Shown here piece after piece: positions 1 through 10,853 of a DNA stretch of 64,000 nucleotides. Under the pieces are notes generated by a model. It was not told the DNA's origin and made no database searches. It worked only from the letters and a program-made list of their open reading frames with translations. The DNA lies in NCBI GenBank assembly GCA_030847615.1, contig JAUMIR010000001.1:289256187-289320186 (forward strand), in the 5' to 3' direction. A program made the position numbers and the translations under genes. Position 1 is the stretch's first letter. Each line of letters opens with the position of its first letter. The DNA comes from Gambelia wislizenii. Lineage: Eukaryota; Chordata; Lepidosauria; Squamata; Crotaphytidae.

Positions 1-3000
1 ACAGGGAAGTTGCATCACTTCCCCTCACAATGGGAGCAGCTGTATGGCTGCAAGGGAGGGTGCAGGGAGAAAACTGGCTGTAGCACTTTGCAGTTGTACA
101 CTCCAGTGTGAATGCATGAAAATATAAATTGATCTGTAGCACGAATCTACAGGGCTTAGTGCAACAAAGAGGCCCCAGTGTTACAACACCTAGCAGAACT
201 CCTTATGAGCAATTTTTTTCAACAAAGTGAGGATCATACACACACATTCCAGACTTCACTCCTTTCTATAAAGTGGAAACTTTAGAAGGATTGGCTTCTG
301 GCTTGGAGCCTAGCACTCCCTCTCTTCAAGAGTTCATGACAGACATGGTGCTGGTATTGGCACACTGGCTCTGTAGATTGTGGAGCTTTTGGAGATGGGT
401 GTACTGGCTCAGTGCTGGAACAAATCCTGAATTGAGTTGTCTGTCAAGGCTTGAGGGGGTCTCTGGCATCTCCGGATTGGTTTTAGAGTGGAGCTTTGGT
501 GTGGTACCGGCCCCACCAGTACCCCAGTCTCTGCACCTGAACGTCATAATTGCAACATAAAGTAGCCCAGTGGCTAACTTTGAGGCTGAGCTACTAAAAT
601 AGCCAGGTGGTAACTCTAGGCTTCCATATGGCTGTTTCCCATAGATCCCCAGTGTTCTCTACCCTAGGTTGGATGTGGAACTCAGGCTTCCATGTGTGCA
701 CACAGTGCATTAAAGTGTGTACATCTGCATGGATGCTCCACCTCAGTAATCCACCTCATTCCTTTTCAGGGTGGGCAGAGGATACCATCTTACAGATATA
801 AAAGTATGTGTCTTAGGCAACACAACATACTCTCTGGTGCAGGGTAGATGGGGATTTGCTTCCAAAGAGTCTATACACAGTAATGGCAGATGCCTTCCAT
901 GTCAATGAATCTATTCTAAGATGTAGTCCACACTTTAAAGAAATCATCTAAAGAACTGAACCTATTTTAGGGATAGGGCTCAGCACCTTGGATAACTACT
1001 CCTTTTAAACATACAGTATCCTCCACTCTATGGACAACACCAGCTACCACTGCCTATACATCACACAACTGTATGTGTGGCCTTTCTTTGGTTATGCCAG
1101 GACTTCTCTGTGCCACTGATTGAATAGAGAAAGAGCTGCTTAAAAGCTTAGAGTGAATCTCAATGTCAAGGTTCTCCTCTGAAGCTGCCAGCTGCACAGT
1201 TAAGCCCAGCATTACCAGATTACTTTTCAGAATCAGCTGAATCCCAGATCAGTGGCATGGGTGGAAGCTTCAGATTTCCATGCAGTGACAGTGGTCACCT
1301 TTTGAGCATCTTCTGATTAGCTAGCTGCCTCGGTCCAAACACCTTCCCGAAGCTGGAATGGTAGAAAAAATTGAAACATTAAAACATCTGAATTTGAGCT
1401 TTCACCATGTGGGCCTTAAGTGAGTGAAGTAGGCTGCCGCCGCCATTGTCACTGTTAATTTGATATTAGGGGTTAAAATGTTACAGCTAGACATGATAAA
1501 AAGGAGGGAGGGATGGGGAGAAAAAAGGAAATGTGGCAGCACCTTTAAGACTAACTGGGTTTTATTTTATCATGAGCTCTCAGATGCAGTATTGAGAGGT
1601 ATATGTGGTTTCCTCCTTTTCATGCTGCAAGAGAGTAACACAGCTGCTTCTTTGAAAACTAGGCATTATGTTATTCAGGTAGTATTGCTTTTTGTGGTAG
1701 TGATGTGTGTTGTTGTTGTTTTAAATAACTAATTTGTGGGACATAAGCCATATAGGGACCATGGTGTAGGTGGAGGAGGGCTTTGCCTCTGCTATGGTCC
1801 TAGTCAGAATCAGGAGCCACCCCACCCATCTGCTACTAGCAATGGGAAAGGAGCTCCTACTGATACGAAAGGGAGGCTTTCTTCCATTACAAAGTAGCAG
1901 TTGCACACAGGAACTGCACTCCAACTGAGACCTTCTACTTCATAGTCCCCCTTCTCCAAGCTGTGGTCCTGATAGGATTCCCACACACACACATCTCCTA
2001 TTTACTAAGAGAGGGAGAAAATTCAAAAGGCCATATGACATGAACATAGCCATATCTAGTTTGGCTTGCAGGGGGCAAAAACCCATGCCCCTGCAATTGC
2101 CCTGAAGCCTTTACACAGTATTTATTCTCCACAGAGATGTCGGATACTTGTCTTAACTACCTGACTGTCCCTGCTGAGTTTCGTCCACCACTGCCACAGC
2201 CATTTTAAACCTCAGGACACAAGTTCCCAGCCAAAGGGAGAGGTTTTGTCCTTTCCCCTGGCTCAGCAGCACTGTCTTTGCCTGCTCTCCTGCTTGTCCA
2301 CCACAGGAAGAGGTGCTTGAAGTAAGAGAGCAAAAAGAGAGAAGAGTGAGTGGAAGCAGCACTGCCGAGCCAGGGGAAGGGGGAAAACCTCTTCCTTTGG
2401 TGGGGAACTGGCCTCCAGAGCTTTAAAGTGGTTCCTGCCACCATTGCAGCAGACAAAAATGCAGAGAAAAACCTGAATCCAACATACTTCGCATCAAGGT
2501 AAAATAGCCCAAAATGCTCCCATCTAGGCCATTGGTAATGTGGCCCAATTGCTGGTAAAACAGGGTTGTGCAACTGTTGTGGGTCTGAGGGCTACTTTTC
2601 GGCCCCAGGGGTCCTGCAGGGCCCACATAGACTGCCCGAAGTTCCAGAGAACAACCACCACCCTCCCCCTCCAAAGTAACTGGCAGTCCACTTCTAGATT
2701 TGAAGCATGGGCACTTTTTAAATGTTAAACAGTGCAGGAGAGTTCTGCAACTTATTCAGAAGGTGACTTGATACTCCTGGGGGTTTCCAGAGAGGCAATT
2801 CACCCTTTCTATGACCTGGAAAGGGACATTCTGGGGGATCTGGAGGAGTCAAAGGCTGAAAACATAGCCTTGGGGACCATGCTTTGCTCACCCTGTGATA
2901 AGCAGAGTGAAAGTTGGGTCTTTCAGTTGTCTAAAATGGCCAAAATGAATCAAAATAAGCAGGCCGGTCTAGGACTTACAGAAGCTATTTAAAAACCTAT

Positions 3001-3105
3001 AAATACTTCTGTCTGTCAAGAAGCCTGACACATTCTGCTGACACATTGCATTAATTACATCAGACCATCATTCCTGCATTTTAAGGATGTTGTTACAGAG
3101 GCTGC
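1..3105. other. Non-coding sequence, inferred KCNH7 intron or upstream; no gene recognised
   Basis: All open frames are short and resemble no family I know. Parts around 955-1010 and 1290-1345 faintly resemble 39740-39895 in the same order, so an old dispersed repeat may be present. About 2550-2640 (cagggttgtgcaac...) could be a decayed hAT-like end. Neither is firm. Confidence 0.5.
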
Positions 3106-3109
3106 ATTG

Positions 3110-3325
3110 TTCTATGCCTTCAGGTCATTCCCAATTATGGCGACTCTAAGGTGAACTTATCACAGGGTTTTCTTGACAAGATCTGTTCAGGGGGAGTTTG
3201 CAATTACCTTTTTCCTCTCAGGCTGAGAAAGTGTGACTTTCCCAAGGTCACCCAGTGGGTTTTCATGGCCAAGCAGGAATTCTTTGAATCCTGGCCTACA
3301 GAGTTGTTGCCCAGCAGTCAAGCCA
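3110..3325 (-). mobile_element. tRNA-derived SINE with BovB-like 3' tail
   Basis: Read on the minus strand, a degraded tRNA-like head leads into a body with ccactgggtgaccttggg-type sequence and ends in aaaaccctgtgataagttcac followed by a gtcgccataa...gaaggca tail. The same body and tail recur at 23126, 24750, 34168, 47035 and 47285. The tail resembles the 3' end of the BovB-like fragments in this window. Confidence 0.75.
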
Positions 3326-3336
3326 CTACTCTCTCT

Positions 3337-3875
3337 CTCTGTGGCTTTTCTTCGCGAACGAAGATTCAGGAAGGACTCACTCCGCGCTTTCTGCAAGCGC
3401 GCTGATGACTAAAAAGGCCAATCTGGGATAAACAAGTTCAGTTGCAGAAAGCACAGCATAAGGCCTCCTTGGGTGATGTTTCCGGATTGTGATTCTTCCT
3501 GCGTTGTCGTTTCTCTTCAAGACTTGTTCGGCCTGAGTTCTCAAATAAGGCTGCAGCATTGTGGATAGTGTGTCTCCATGCCTCCCGATGTGAGGCCAGG
3601 GTGGACCATTGTTGGTGATCAGTTTGGCCAAGCCTGAGATGTTGTTTCAGGGATTCCTTGTATCACTTTTTTGGAGTGCCCCTCTTACGCTGACCCGTGG
3701 CATGTTCACCATAGAGTACTATTTTTGGGATGCAATGGTCCTCCATCCTAGACACATGCCCTGCCCAGCGCAGCTGTGTTCTCAATATCATGGCCTCAAT
3801 GCTGGTGATCCCTGCTTGCTCAAGGACAGCAACATTCATCACATAGTCAGTCCAGTGTATATTTAGGATTCCCAG
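3337..3875 (-). mobile_element. 3' end of a non-LTR LINE with C-terminal zinc finger and (GA)n tail
   Basis: The minus-strand frames, shifted in places, encode the conserved LINE C-terminus: RTQL-WAGH-SRMED, then KRGAPKKRYKD-like, then a region ending CLS-R-IGL-SHQ-like. It ends near a self-complementary motif (cttcgttcgcgaag) and a short GA repeat. Related copies lie at 18106, 27950 and 46129. The clade is not certain. Confidence 0.7.
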
Positions 3876-4195
3876 TGACTTTCCCCCACTCTGTCATGGG
3901 ATGATGTTCCAGGATTTCATCTGAGTTGAGATCAATGCTAGGACAGGAAAACTTTTGGACTATAACTTCCTACTGGCTTCTGGCGATTCTGGGACCTGGA
4001 GATCAAAAAAGTAACTTTTTCAGCTCTTGCTGAGGTTTGTCAGCATTCACCCCCTTCCAGAACATGTGAAAGAGGAAATTGCTAAAGAGAAACTCTCTAC
4101 CAGCCAGATCATTCCTTTTTTCTTCTTTTTCATGGACAGCAGCAAAGCATAACAAAATGTACCAGGCCTGCAAGTCAGTCTATATCAAGAGAGAT

Positions 4196-4432
4196 TGTAG
4201 CTCAGTGAGAAAGTGCAGTCTTTGCACAGTGGAAAAGCACAGAAGGTCGCAGGTTCAATCCCTGACATCTCCACTGAGAAGGCTCAGGTAGCAGATAGTA
4301 CATAAGGCCCTTCTCTGGTGGAAAGCCAGGCGAACCCCTGCTTGCCCCAGCAGAAAGTACTGGGCTAGATGGATAGATAGCCTTATTTGGTATAAGTCAG
4401 ACTCTGTGTTACTATGAAAGCTTGCACCAAAT
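4196..4432 (+). mobile_element. tRNA-derived SINE
   Basis: The head has pol III box-A-like (tagctcagtgagaaag) and box-B-like (ggttcaatcc) sequences. A body with gggctagatggatagatagcc and a 3' end ending tctgtgttactatg follow. This matches the common reptile SINE whose tail reads 'gagctagatgg..caatggtctgactcagtataaggc'. It is not a functional tRNA gene because the cloverleaf cannot form cleanly. Confidence 0.75.
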
Positions 4433-4740
4433 CCAGACAAAATGAAGCACTTTTAACTTCCTTTGGTAATAATGGGAAAGCCCAAGGCATCACAGAAAGC
4501 AGTGTAAGATTTTGAGGATGCCCATAGGAAAGGGGGGACAGAGAGAAGCTTAACATTTTAGCTTTAGCTTTTGCCCTCTCCCCCACCCCCAGCCACCATG
4601 TTTTATGTTGCTCTCACCATAGCCTGTTTGACTAGTTCTATTCCTCCTTTGCATTTTTAAAGCCAATTGCTGAATCTTCATAAAATGCACAATCAGTATT
4701 CTGGTGACTACAGACAGTTGTGCAGCGTTATGTTTGCTCC

Positions 4741-4840
4741 TATATTCTTTTTTTATTTCATTTTTTTTTCATTTTCATTTTTATTTATTTAATTTATATG
4801 CTGCCTTTCTCCCAGAGTGGGACTCAAGGCAGTTTTTAAA
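4741..4840. repeat. T-rich tract and SINE/LINE 3'-end fragment
   Basis: A T-rich run is followed by atgctgcctttctcccagag tgggactcaaggcag. A similar end lies at 58262-58325 (cccacctttctcccagtatg). This is the generic 3' end of a squamate SINE/LINE. Confidence 0.5.
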
Positions 4841-4918
4841 AGTTTCACCAAAAACATAACCTTCTGGTGAAGTCTGGGGAATACTCAGAAACTAGGGTCA
4901 GGAACCTGGATATCTGGA

Positions 4919-4951
<33 letters not shown>

Positions 4952-5096
4952 GTCTCTCAAACATACACACACACAAAGCAGTCTATACAATGTTTACAGG
5001 CATATTAGGAGAAAATAAATCAAAATGCAGATATGATAATAACATTTTAGGACCAGCCCCTAAGTTACAAAATAGACACCAAGCTTTTGTTCAGGA

Positions 5097-5132
<36 letters not shown>

Positions 5133-5280
5133 TATTTATTTATACCCCGCCCCTCTGCTAAAAACAATCGGGGCAGCTTCCAACAATTAAAACATTATAA
5201 TAAAGACTAAAAACACCACCCACCCCCACCCTCCCCCATAAAAAGACATTAAACACTATAAAATTAAAATCTTCTAACTA
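5097..5280 (-). mobile_element. LINE/SINE 3' tail with (AAT)n microsatellite
   Basis: On the minus strand it reads ...tttttatgggggagggtggg..., then ...agcagaggggcggggtataa and runs into (TAA)n at 5097-5131. The same tail occurs on the + strand at 13930-14048. Confidence 0.65.
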
Positions 5281-5389
5281 ACTATTTTTTTCAGAACTCT
5301 TTTTCTGAACTCTTTTTCAGGGTCATGGGTCATGGTGTTAAGTTAAACAATACATGGCCGAAAGTGGATATTTGGGAGCCATAGTACAA

Positions 5390-6684
5390 TCATAGAATTA
5401 TAGAATTATAAGTTGGAAGAGACCACGAGGGCCATCCAGTCCAACCCCCTGCCATGCAAGAATACCCAATCAAAGCATTCCTGACAGCTGGCCATCCAGC
5501 CTCTGCTTTAAAATCTCCAAAGAAGGAGACTCCACCACATTCCAAGGCAGTGCATTCTACTGCCCAACAGCTCTCACTGTCAGAAAGTTCCTCCTAATGT
5601 TGAGGTGGAATCTCTCTTCCTGGAGCTTGCATCCATTGTTCCATGTTCTAGTCTCTGGAGCAGCAGAAAACAAGCTTGATCCATCCTCAATATGACATCC
5701 CTTCAAATATTTAAACATGGCTAGCATGTCACCTCTTAGCCTTCTCTTCCTCAGGCTAAACAGAACTGGACACAGTATTCCAGGTGAGGTCTGACTGAAG
5801 CAGAATAGAGTGGCACTATTACTTCCCTTGATCTCGACACTATACTCATATTGATGCAGCCTAGAATCGCATTGGCTTTTTCAGCTGCCACATCACACTG
5901 CTGACTCATGTTCAACTTGTTGTCCACTGAGGCTCCTAGATTCCTTTCACACGTACTGCCATCATGCCAGGTGTCTCCCATCCTTTATCTGTGCTTTTTA
6001 TTTTTACTGCCCAAGTGTAGTATCCTACATTTCTCCCTGTTGAAATTCATTTTGTTAGTTTTGGCCCAGTTTTCTAATCTTTTAAAGTCATTTTGGAATC
6101 TGATACTGTCCTCTGGGGTATTAGCTACCCCTCCTAATTTGGTGTCATCTGCAAACTTGATAAGTGTGCCCTCTATTCCCTCACCAAAGTCATTGATAAA
6201 AATGTTGACTTGCACTGGGCCTAGGACAGAACCCTGTGGTACCCCGCTGGTGACCACCATTTGGGTTCGGCCCATCAACCAATTACAAATCCACCTAACA
6301 GTTGCATTGTCTAGCCCACATGATACTAACTTTTTTTGCAAGAACATCATGGGGAACTTTTGTAGTAAATGTAATCTAATTTTAGACTCATACCTCCCTA
6401 CAACTTTGTCAACGCCCTTACTGAAATCAAGATACACCACATCCACAGCATTCCCTTCATTTACCAAGTTTGTAATGCTATAAAAAAAAAAAGAGCAGCT
6501 CTGGAATGACTTGTTTTTCAAAAAACCATGTTGACTTTTAGTCATCACAACATTTTTTTCTAAGTGTTTACAGACTGTCTGTTTAATTATCTGCTCTAAA
6601 ATCTTTCTTAGCATTCATGTCAGGCTTACTTGATGATAATTATTTGGGTCTTCTTTTCCCCCTTTTTTAAAGATGGGGACAACA
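5390..6684 (-). mobile_element. CR1 LINE, 3' segment of the host copy (RT and 3' UTR)
   Basis: The minus strand encodes CR1 reverse transcriptase remnants: NVVPIFKKG, then [35 protein letters not shown] and EKCRILHLG, ending in the diagnostic CR1 3' UTR (ggttggactggatggccct-like) and attctatga octamers at 5390-5415. A deletion of roughly 110 bp lies near 5760. The open frames are broken by a few lesions. The 5' continuation is displaced: it resumes at 7791-8155 and again at 13195-13392, because two other elements were inserted. Confidence 0.92.
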
Positions 6685-7790
6685 TTTGCAAACAAACTTG
6701 TAAAATGTGGGCTAGACAAGTTAACTGTTAAATGGATTTGTAATTGGTTGACCGGCTGAACCCAAAGGGTGCTCAGCAGTGGCTCCTCTTCATCTTGGAA
6801 AGATGTGACCGGTGGGGTGCCACAGGGTTCGGTCCTGGGCCCAGTGCTATTCAACATCTTTATCAATGACCTGGATGAGGGAATTAGGGGCATACTTATC
6901 AAATTTGCAGATGACACCAAATTAGGAGGAATAGCTAATAACCTAGAGGACAGGATCAAAATTTAAAATGACCTGGATAGACTGGAGAGCTGGGCCAAAG
7001 CTAACAAAATGAAATTCAATACGGAGAAATGTAAGGTACTGCACTTAGGGTGGAAAAACGAAATGCATAGATATAGGATGAGGGAGACCTGGCTGAACAA
7101 GACTACGTGCGAAAGGGATCTAGGAGTCCTAGTAGACCACAAGTTGAGCATGAGTCAACAGTGTGATGCGGAAGCTAAAAAGGCCAATGCGATTTTGGGC
7201 TGCATCAATAGAAGTATAGTGTCTAGATCAAGGGAAGTAATAGTGCCGCTCTATTCTGCCTTGGTCATATCCCACTTAGAATACTGTGTCCAGTTCTGGG
7301 CACCACAATTCAAAAAGGATATTGACAAAATTGGAGCGTGTCTAGAGAAGGGCAACTAAAATGGTGAAAGATCTGTAAACCATGCCTTATGAGGAGAGAC
7401 TTAGGGAGCTGGGCATGTTTAGCCTGGAAAAAAGATGGTTAAAAGGCGATATGATAGCCCTGTTTAAGTATTTGAAGGGGTGTCACATTGAGGATGGAGC
7501 AGGCTTGTTTTCTGCTGCTCTAGAGACTGGAACACGGAGCAATGGATGCAAGCTCCAGGAACAGAGATTCCACGTCAACATGAGGAGGAACCTTTTGACA
7601 GTAAGAGCTGTTCGGCAGTGGAACACACTCCCTCGGAGTGTGGTGGGGTCTCCTTCCTTGGAGGTCTTTAAACAGAGGCTGGATGGCCATCTGTCGGGGA
7701 TGCTTTGATCATGATTTCCTGCATGGCAGGGGGTTGGACTGGATGGCCCTCATGGTCTCTTCCAACTCTAGAATTCTATGATTCTATGAT
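6685..7790 (+). mobile_element. CR1 LINE copy inserted in opposite orientation inside the host CR1
   Basis: A 5'-truncated + strand CR1. Its translation runs LVKCGLDK, then [68 protein letters not shown] and ends [13 protein letters not shown], then the 3' UTR and attctatgattctatgat. Frameshifts occur near 6966 and 7350. It interrupts the minus-strand CR1 between the codons for ...DWMRV and ANVVPIFKK. The left junction has a shared tttgc, so the boundary is uncertain by about 10 bp. Confidence 0.9.
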
Positions 7791-8155
7791 TTACCCTCAT
7801 CCAGTCTGCTGGGACCTCTCCTGTTCTCCAGGATTTCTCAAAGATTATTGCCAGTGGTTCTGAGATTACTTCTGCCAGTTCTTTTAGTACCCTTGGATGT
7901 AGTTCATCTGGCCCTGGAGACTTGAACTCATTTATACTGGCCAGGTATGCCTGAACAACCTCTTTACCTATTCTATGCTGCATTTCCCCTACTCCATCAT
8001 CTGCTCCATTTTCTCCAGGTTGAGCACTGTTCTCCTTTTGGGAGAAGACCAAGGCAAAAAAGGTGTTGAGTAACTCTGCCTTTTCTCTGTCCCCTGTTAG
8101 CATTTCGCCATCTTCTCCCCACAGCGGTCCTACCACTTCCTTGTTTTTTCTTTTG
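7791..8155 (-). mobile_element. CR1 LINE, middle segment of the host copy (upstream of RT)
   Basis: The minus strand encodes the CR1 region EVVGPLWGEDGEML, then [33 protein letters not shown] and SWRTGEVPADWMRV. This continues straight into the RT segment ending at 6684 once the plus-strand insertion is removed. At its upstream end it is cut by the DIRS-like insertion. The last 20 bases (8136-8155) are the left copy of the 20-bp direct repeat. Confidence 0.9.
8136..8155. repeat. Left copy of the 20-bp direct repeat flanking the DIRS-like element
   Basis: cttccttgttttttcttttg, identical to 13195-13214. An uninterrupted relative of the same CR1 region at about 16088-16106 has this sequence once. 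The repeat is therefore duplicated host DNA, not element sequence. Confidence 0.85.
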
Positions 8156-8175
8156 ATTTTTTCTTCTTGTTTTTT

Positions 8176-8859
8176 CCCGTCCTGATGCTTGAACAAGGGG
8201 CCGGGCCCTGGCCCTCGCGCTGCCAGGAACTTCTGCATGCTCGCCACAGGGCACAGCGAAGGACCCTCGACCCTTCGAAGATGCAGGGTGGCCCCACGGC
8301 CTCGTTGATCCGCCTTCGAGCGCCTGATGCGAATGGACAATCCATGAGCCCCCAGCGAGACGTCGCCGATCTGCAGTGACGTGCCCGAAGAGTCCATTTT
8401 GGAGGAGCACACCACCTCCCCCACCCTTAGGGCCCCAAAAAATGCGATCGTGTACGCTGTCCCGAAGAGCAGCGCCTCGTAGCTGGAGTGGCATATGGCA
8501 GGCAGGTGATCCACCAGCTGCGCTAGTGTTGTGTAGGATAGGGGGCGTCGTGTGTCGCGTGTCCTCGGTGCCATCCTCCTCCATCCTTCCAATGCTTTCC
8601 TTACCATGAAGGAGGCGCAAGGGTCCGTGTATCCTGCTGCCTTGCTGACGAAGGAAATGCCTGCTGCCTGACCTGTGATTGTTCTCGGGGCCAGCCCCCT
8701 GTCCTTCAAGGAAGCCAAATAGTGCAAGACTGCCTTCTCTGTCGGCGGGCCGGCACAGCCGTAGCCGTGTTGTTGCCTGAAATGCGCGAACTGTGCCGCC
8801 GCCCTCTGATAGCTGGCCTGCGTAGAAGGGGCCAAGGAGTCCACTACGCCCTGGAGCAC
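8176..8859 (-). pseudogene. Tyrosine recombinase of the DIRS/Ngaro-like element, C-terminally truncated
   Basis: It starts MLQGVVDSLAPSTQASYQRA (residues 1-20), a SAM-like core-binding region of phage integrase type. Residues about 105-228 are the first half of the catalytic domain. FFGALRVGEVV holds the first catalytic arginine (R145), and RRSKADQRGRG includes the likely catalytic lysine (about K182). The element's sequence stops after ...GPLFKHQDG. The box-II HxxR and the nucleophilic tyrosine are missing, so the protein cannot catalyse recombination. The reading frame runs on by chance through the A-rich tract into CR1 sequence, stopping at 7768. That tail is not part of the recombinase. 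The start overlaps the end of the RT frame by 16 nt. Confidence 0.85.
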
Positions 8860-10853
8860 GGTTCGCTCCCAAGGCTCCAGAGGTCTGCCGGGAACTGGGT
8901 CTCCCTCTCGTCTGCGTCCGGCGCCAGCCTGCGGAACCGGTCTGTCTGAAACCGAGACAAGGCATCTGCGATCTCATTATCCACGCCGGGAATGTGCTGT
9001 GCGTGAAAGCTGATGTTGGCCCCTAGGCAGGTAAGCACAAACTTGCGTACCAGCCGCATGACCCTCTCTGACCTGGAGGACTGCCTGTTGATGATCCTCA
9101 CCACTGCCTGATTGTCACACCAGAAGCAGACTTTCTTGTCCCTGAATTGCCCTCCCCACAACGTGATGGCCACCACTATGGGAAAAAACTCCAGAAAAGT
9201 GAGGTCCCTGGTGATGCCCTTTTTTGCCCAGTCCTCTGGCCAGGGCCGAGCACACCAGTGCCCATTGTAATAGACCCCAAAGCCCAAGCTCCCCGCCGCG
9301 TCGGAGTGAACCTGCAGACTGCTGCCCAGCTCCATGCGGCCCTGCCATGTGGTTACCCCATTGTAGGACTTTAGGAAAGATAGCCACAGCCTGATGTCTT
9401 CCTTCACCCCCCTTGTGAGGCGGATGTGGTGGTGCTGCGCCCGCGCTCCCCCGGTGAGTCGTGCAATCCGCATACAGAATGCCCTCCCCGGGGACACCAC
9501 CCTGCACGCAAAGTTCAGGTGCCCCAAGAGTGACTGCACCTCTTTCAGTGTGGCTTTTTCTTTTCTCAGTAGCTCAGTCATCAATGCCCTCAGGCCGTGA
9601 ATCTTATCATCAGGTAATCTGGAAGTCCCCTTAACGGAATCAAGCTGGATGCCTAAGTACACCAGGGACGTCGCTGGACCAACCGTCTTGTCGGGTGCCA
9701 ACGGTACCCCCAGTTCCGCAGCCAAAGCCTGGAAAGAGGAAAGCAGAAACCCACATTCTTCCCCCCCAGCTGGGCCCATCATGAGGAAGTCATCCAGATA
9801 GTGTGTGACAAATGGGGAACCTGTTCGCCTCTGCAAGGCCCATTCCAAAAATGTGCTGAATGTTTCAAAGGCAGAGCAGCTGATGGAACAGCCCATGGGC
9901 AACGCCATGTCATAGTACCATTTGTCTTGGAACTTGAAGCCCAATAGACAATGATCGTCGGGGTGCACCGGCAGAAGCCGGAAGGCCGACTGGATGTCGC
10001 ATTTTGCCATCAGCGCCCCCTGCCCGCAGTTCTGCAGCAGGCGAACCGCGTAGTCCAATGAGGCATACCGCACCGAGCAAAGCTCCGGCGGGATAGCGTC
10101 ATTGACTGACGCCCCTTTTGGGTAGGAGAGATGATGAATCAGCCGGTACTCGCCCGGGGCCTTCTTGGGTACCACCCCCAGCGGGGAGACCCGCAGGTTG
10201 GGCATGGGTCGCTGTTCGAAAGGCCCCGCTATGCGCCCTGCCTCAACCTCCTTATTGATCTTGTGAGCCAGCACCTCAGGCAGCTGTGACGCAGACTTTA
10301 AGTTGCCTGACATGGTGGCTTCCCTTGCGCCCTGAAAAGGTATGCGGAACCCAAACTTGAACCCTTCCGCCAAATAGTTGGCCGCCTCTTTCTTGGGGTA
10401 GGCTGCCAAGAGAGGCCGCATAGCCTCCACCCGCACTGGAGTGAACGCCATGGGCCTCCCAACCCCGACCCCCTGTTCATTTTGAGTTGCTGTTGGAGGT
10501 GGTTCCGCTGGGCCCGCTGTCTTTCCTGCTGCCAGATGCGGCAGGTCGATTGTTCCGAAAGGACTGGCTGCTGCTGCTGCCGTGCCGTGAACAATTGACC
10601 TTCGGATGCCCCCCACCGCAGGTGTCACAGGCATGCTCAAATCTGCATTTGTATCTGGAGCACTTGCCCCCATTGAACTCCCAGCACACCGGCCTCTTCC
10701 CTTCCTTTTTCCGGGCCACCTTTTGTGCCTCACCCTTCTCCCGTCTGCCCGGCCCCGTGGCCTGCAGCCAGTTGGGGTAGTCGATGGTCTCCCACCTGTG
10801 CATGGGAGACTGAGATGCCTTTTTTCTGCACTCGATGTCGTACAGAATTGCAT
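8844..10853 (-). CDS. Reverse transcriptase-RNase H polyprotein of the DIRS/Ngaro-like element
   Basis: The open frame is 669 residues. The first ~125 overlap the gag zinc-finger region in another frame, so the working start is more likely Met135 (ATG at 10451, 26 nt after the gag stop) or a frameshift. RT motifs: SPLGVVPKK (223-231), LIHHLSYPKGASVND, catalytic KCDIQSAF with D286, LPMGCSISCSAFE (318-330) and HYLDDFL (351-357) with the two catalytic aspartates. The thumb has LQSLLGHLNFACRV-like sequence. RNase H has HSDAAG (D518), LEFFPIV (E555), WCDNQA (D580) and HIPGVDNEIADALSRF (D630). GHLNFACR and HxPGxDNxIADALSR are characteristic of DIRS-order RTs. There are no stops or frameshifts. Its last 16 nt overlap the recombinase frame. 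Confidence 0.9.
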   Translation of the reverse strand: MQFCTTSSAEKRHLSLPCTGGRPSTTPTGCRPRGRADGRRVRHKRWPGKRKGRGRCAGSSMGASAPDTNADLSMPVTPAVGGIRRSIVHGTAAAAASPFGTIDLPHLAAGKTAGPAEPPPTATQNEQGVGVGRPMAFTPVRVEAMRPLLAAYPKKEAANYLAEGFKFGFRIPFQGAREATMSGNLKSASQLPEVLAHKINKEVEAGRIAGPFEQRPMPNLRVSPLGVVPKKAPGEYRLIHHLSYPKGASVNDAIPPELCSVRYASLDYAVRLLQNCGQGALMAKCDIQSAFRLLPVHPDDHCLLGFKFQDKWYYDMALPMGCSISCSAFETFSTFLEWALQRRTGSPFVTHYLDDFLMMGPAGGEECGFLLSSFQALAAELGVPLAPDKTVGPATSLVYLGIQLDSVKGTSRLPDDKIHGLRALMTELLRKEKATLKEVQSLLGHLNFACRVVSPGRAFCMRIARLTGGARAQHHHIRLTRGVKEDIRLWLSFLKSYNGVTTWQGRMELGSSLQVHSDAAGSLGFGVYYNGHWCARPWPEDWAKKGITRDLTFLEFFPIVVAITLWGGQFRDKKVCFWCDNQAVVRIINRQSSRSERVMRLVRKFVLTCLGANISFHAQHIPGVDNEIADALSRFQTDRFRRLAPDADERETQFPADLWSLGSEPCSRA

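Noticed and set aside
3230..3260. Possible exon end 'aaggtcacccag' before gtg, resembling the ERG codons KVTQ
   Set aside because: It lies in a SINE body in reverse orientation, and no ERG reading frame precedes it.
4200..4262. Possible tRNA gene (box A and B-like motifs)
   Set aside because: It is a SINE head. Spacing and pairing do not give a good cloverleaf, and SINE body and tail follow.
7768..8859. A 363-codon frame joining a recombinase to CR1 sequence, looking like a chimeric gene
   Set aside because: The join lies at the A-rich tract and target duplication. The CR1 part is simply in frame by chance.
7997..8977. A 326-codon minus-strand frame overlapping the recombinase
   Set aside because: It is the shadow of the recombinase/RT frames in GC-rich sequence and has no recognisable domain.
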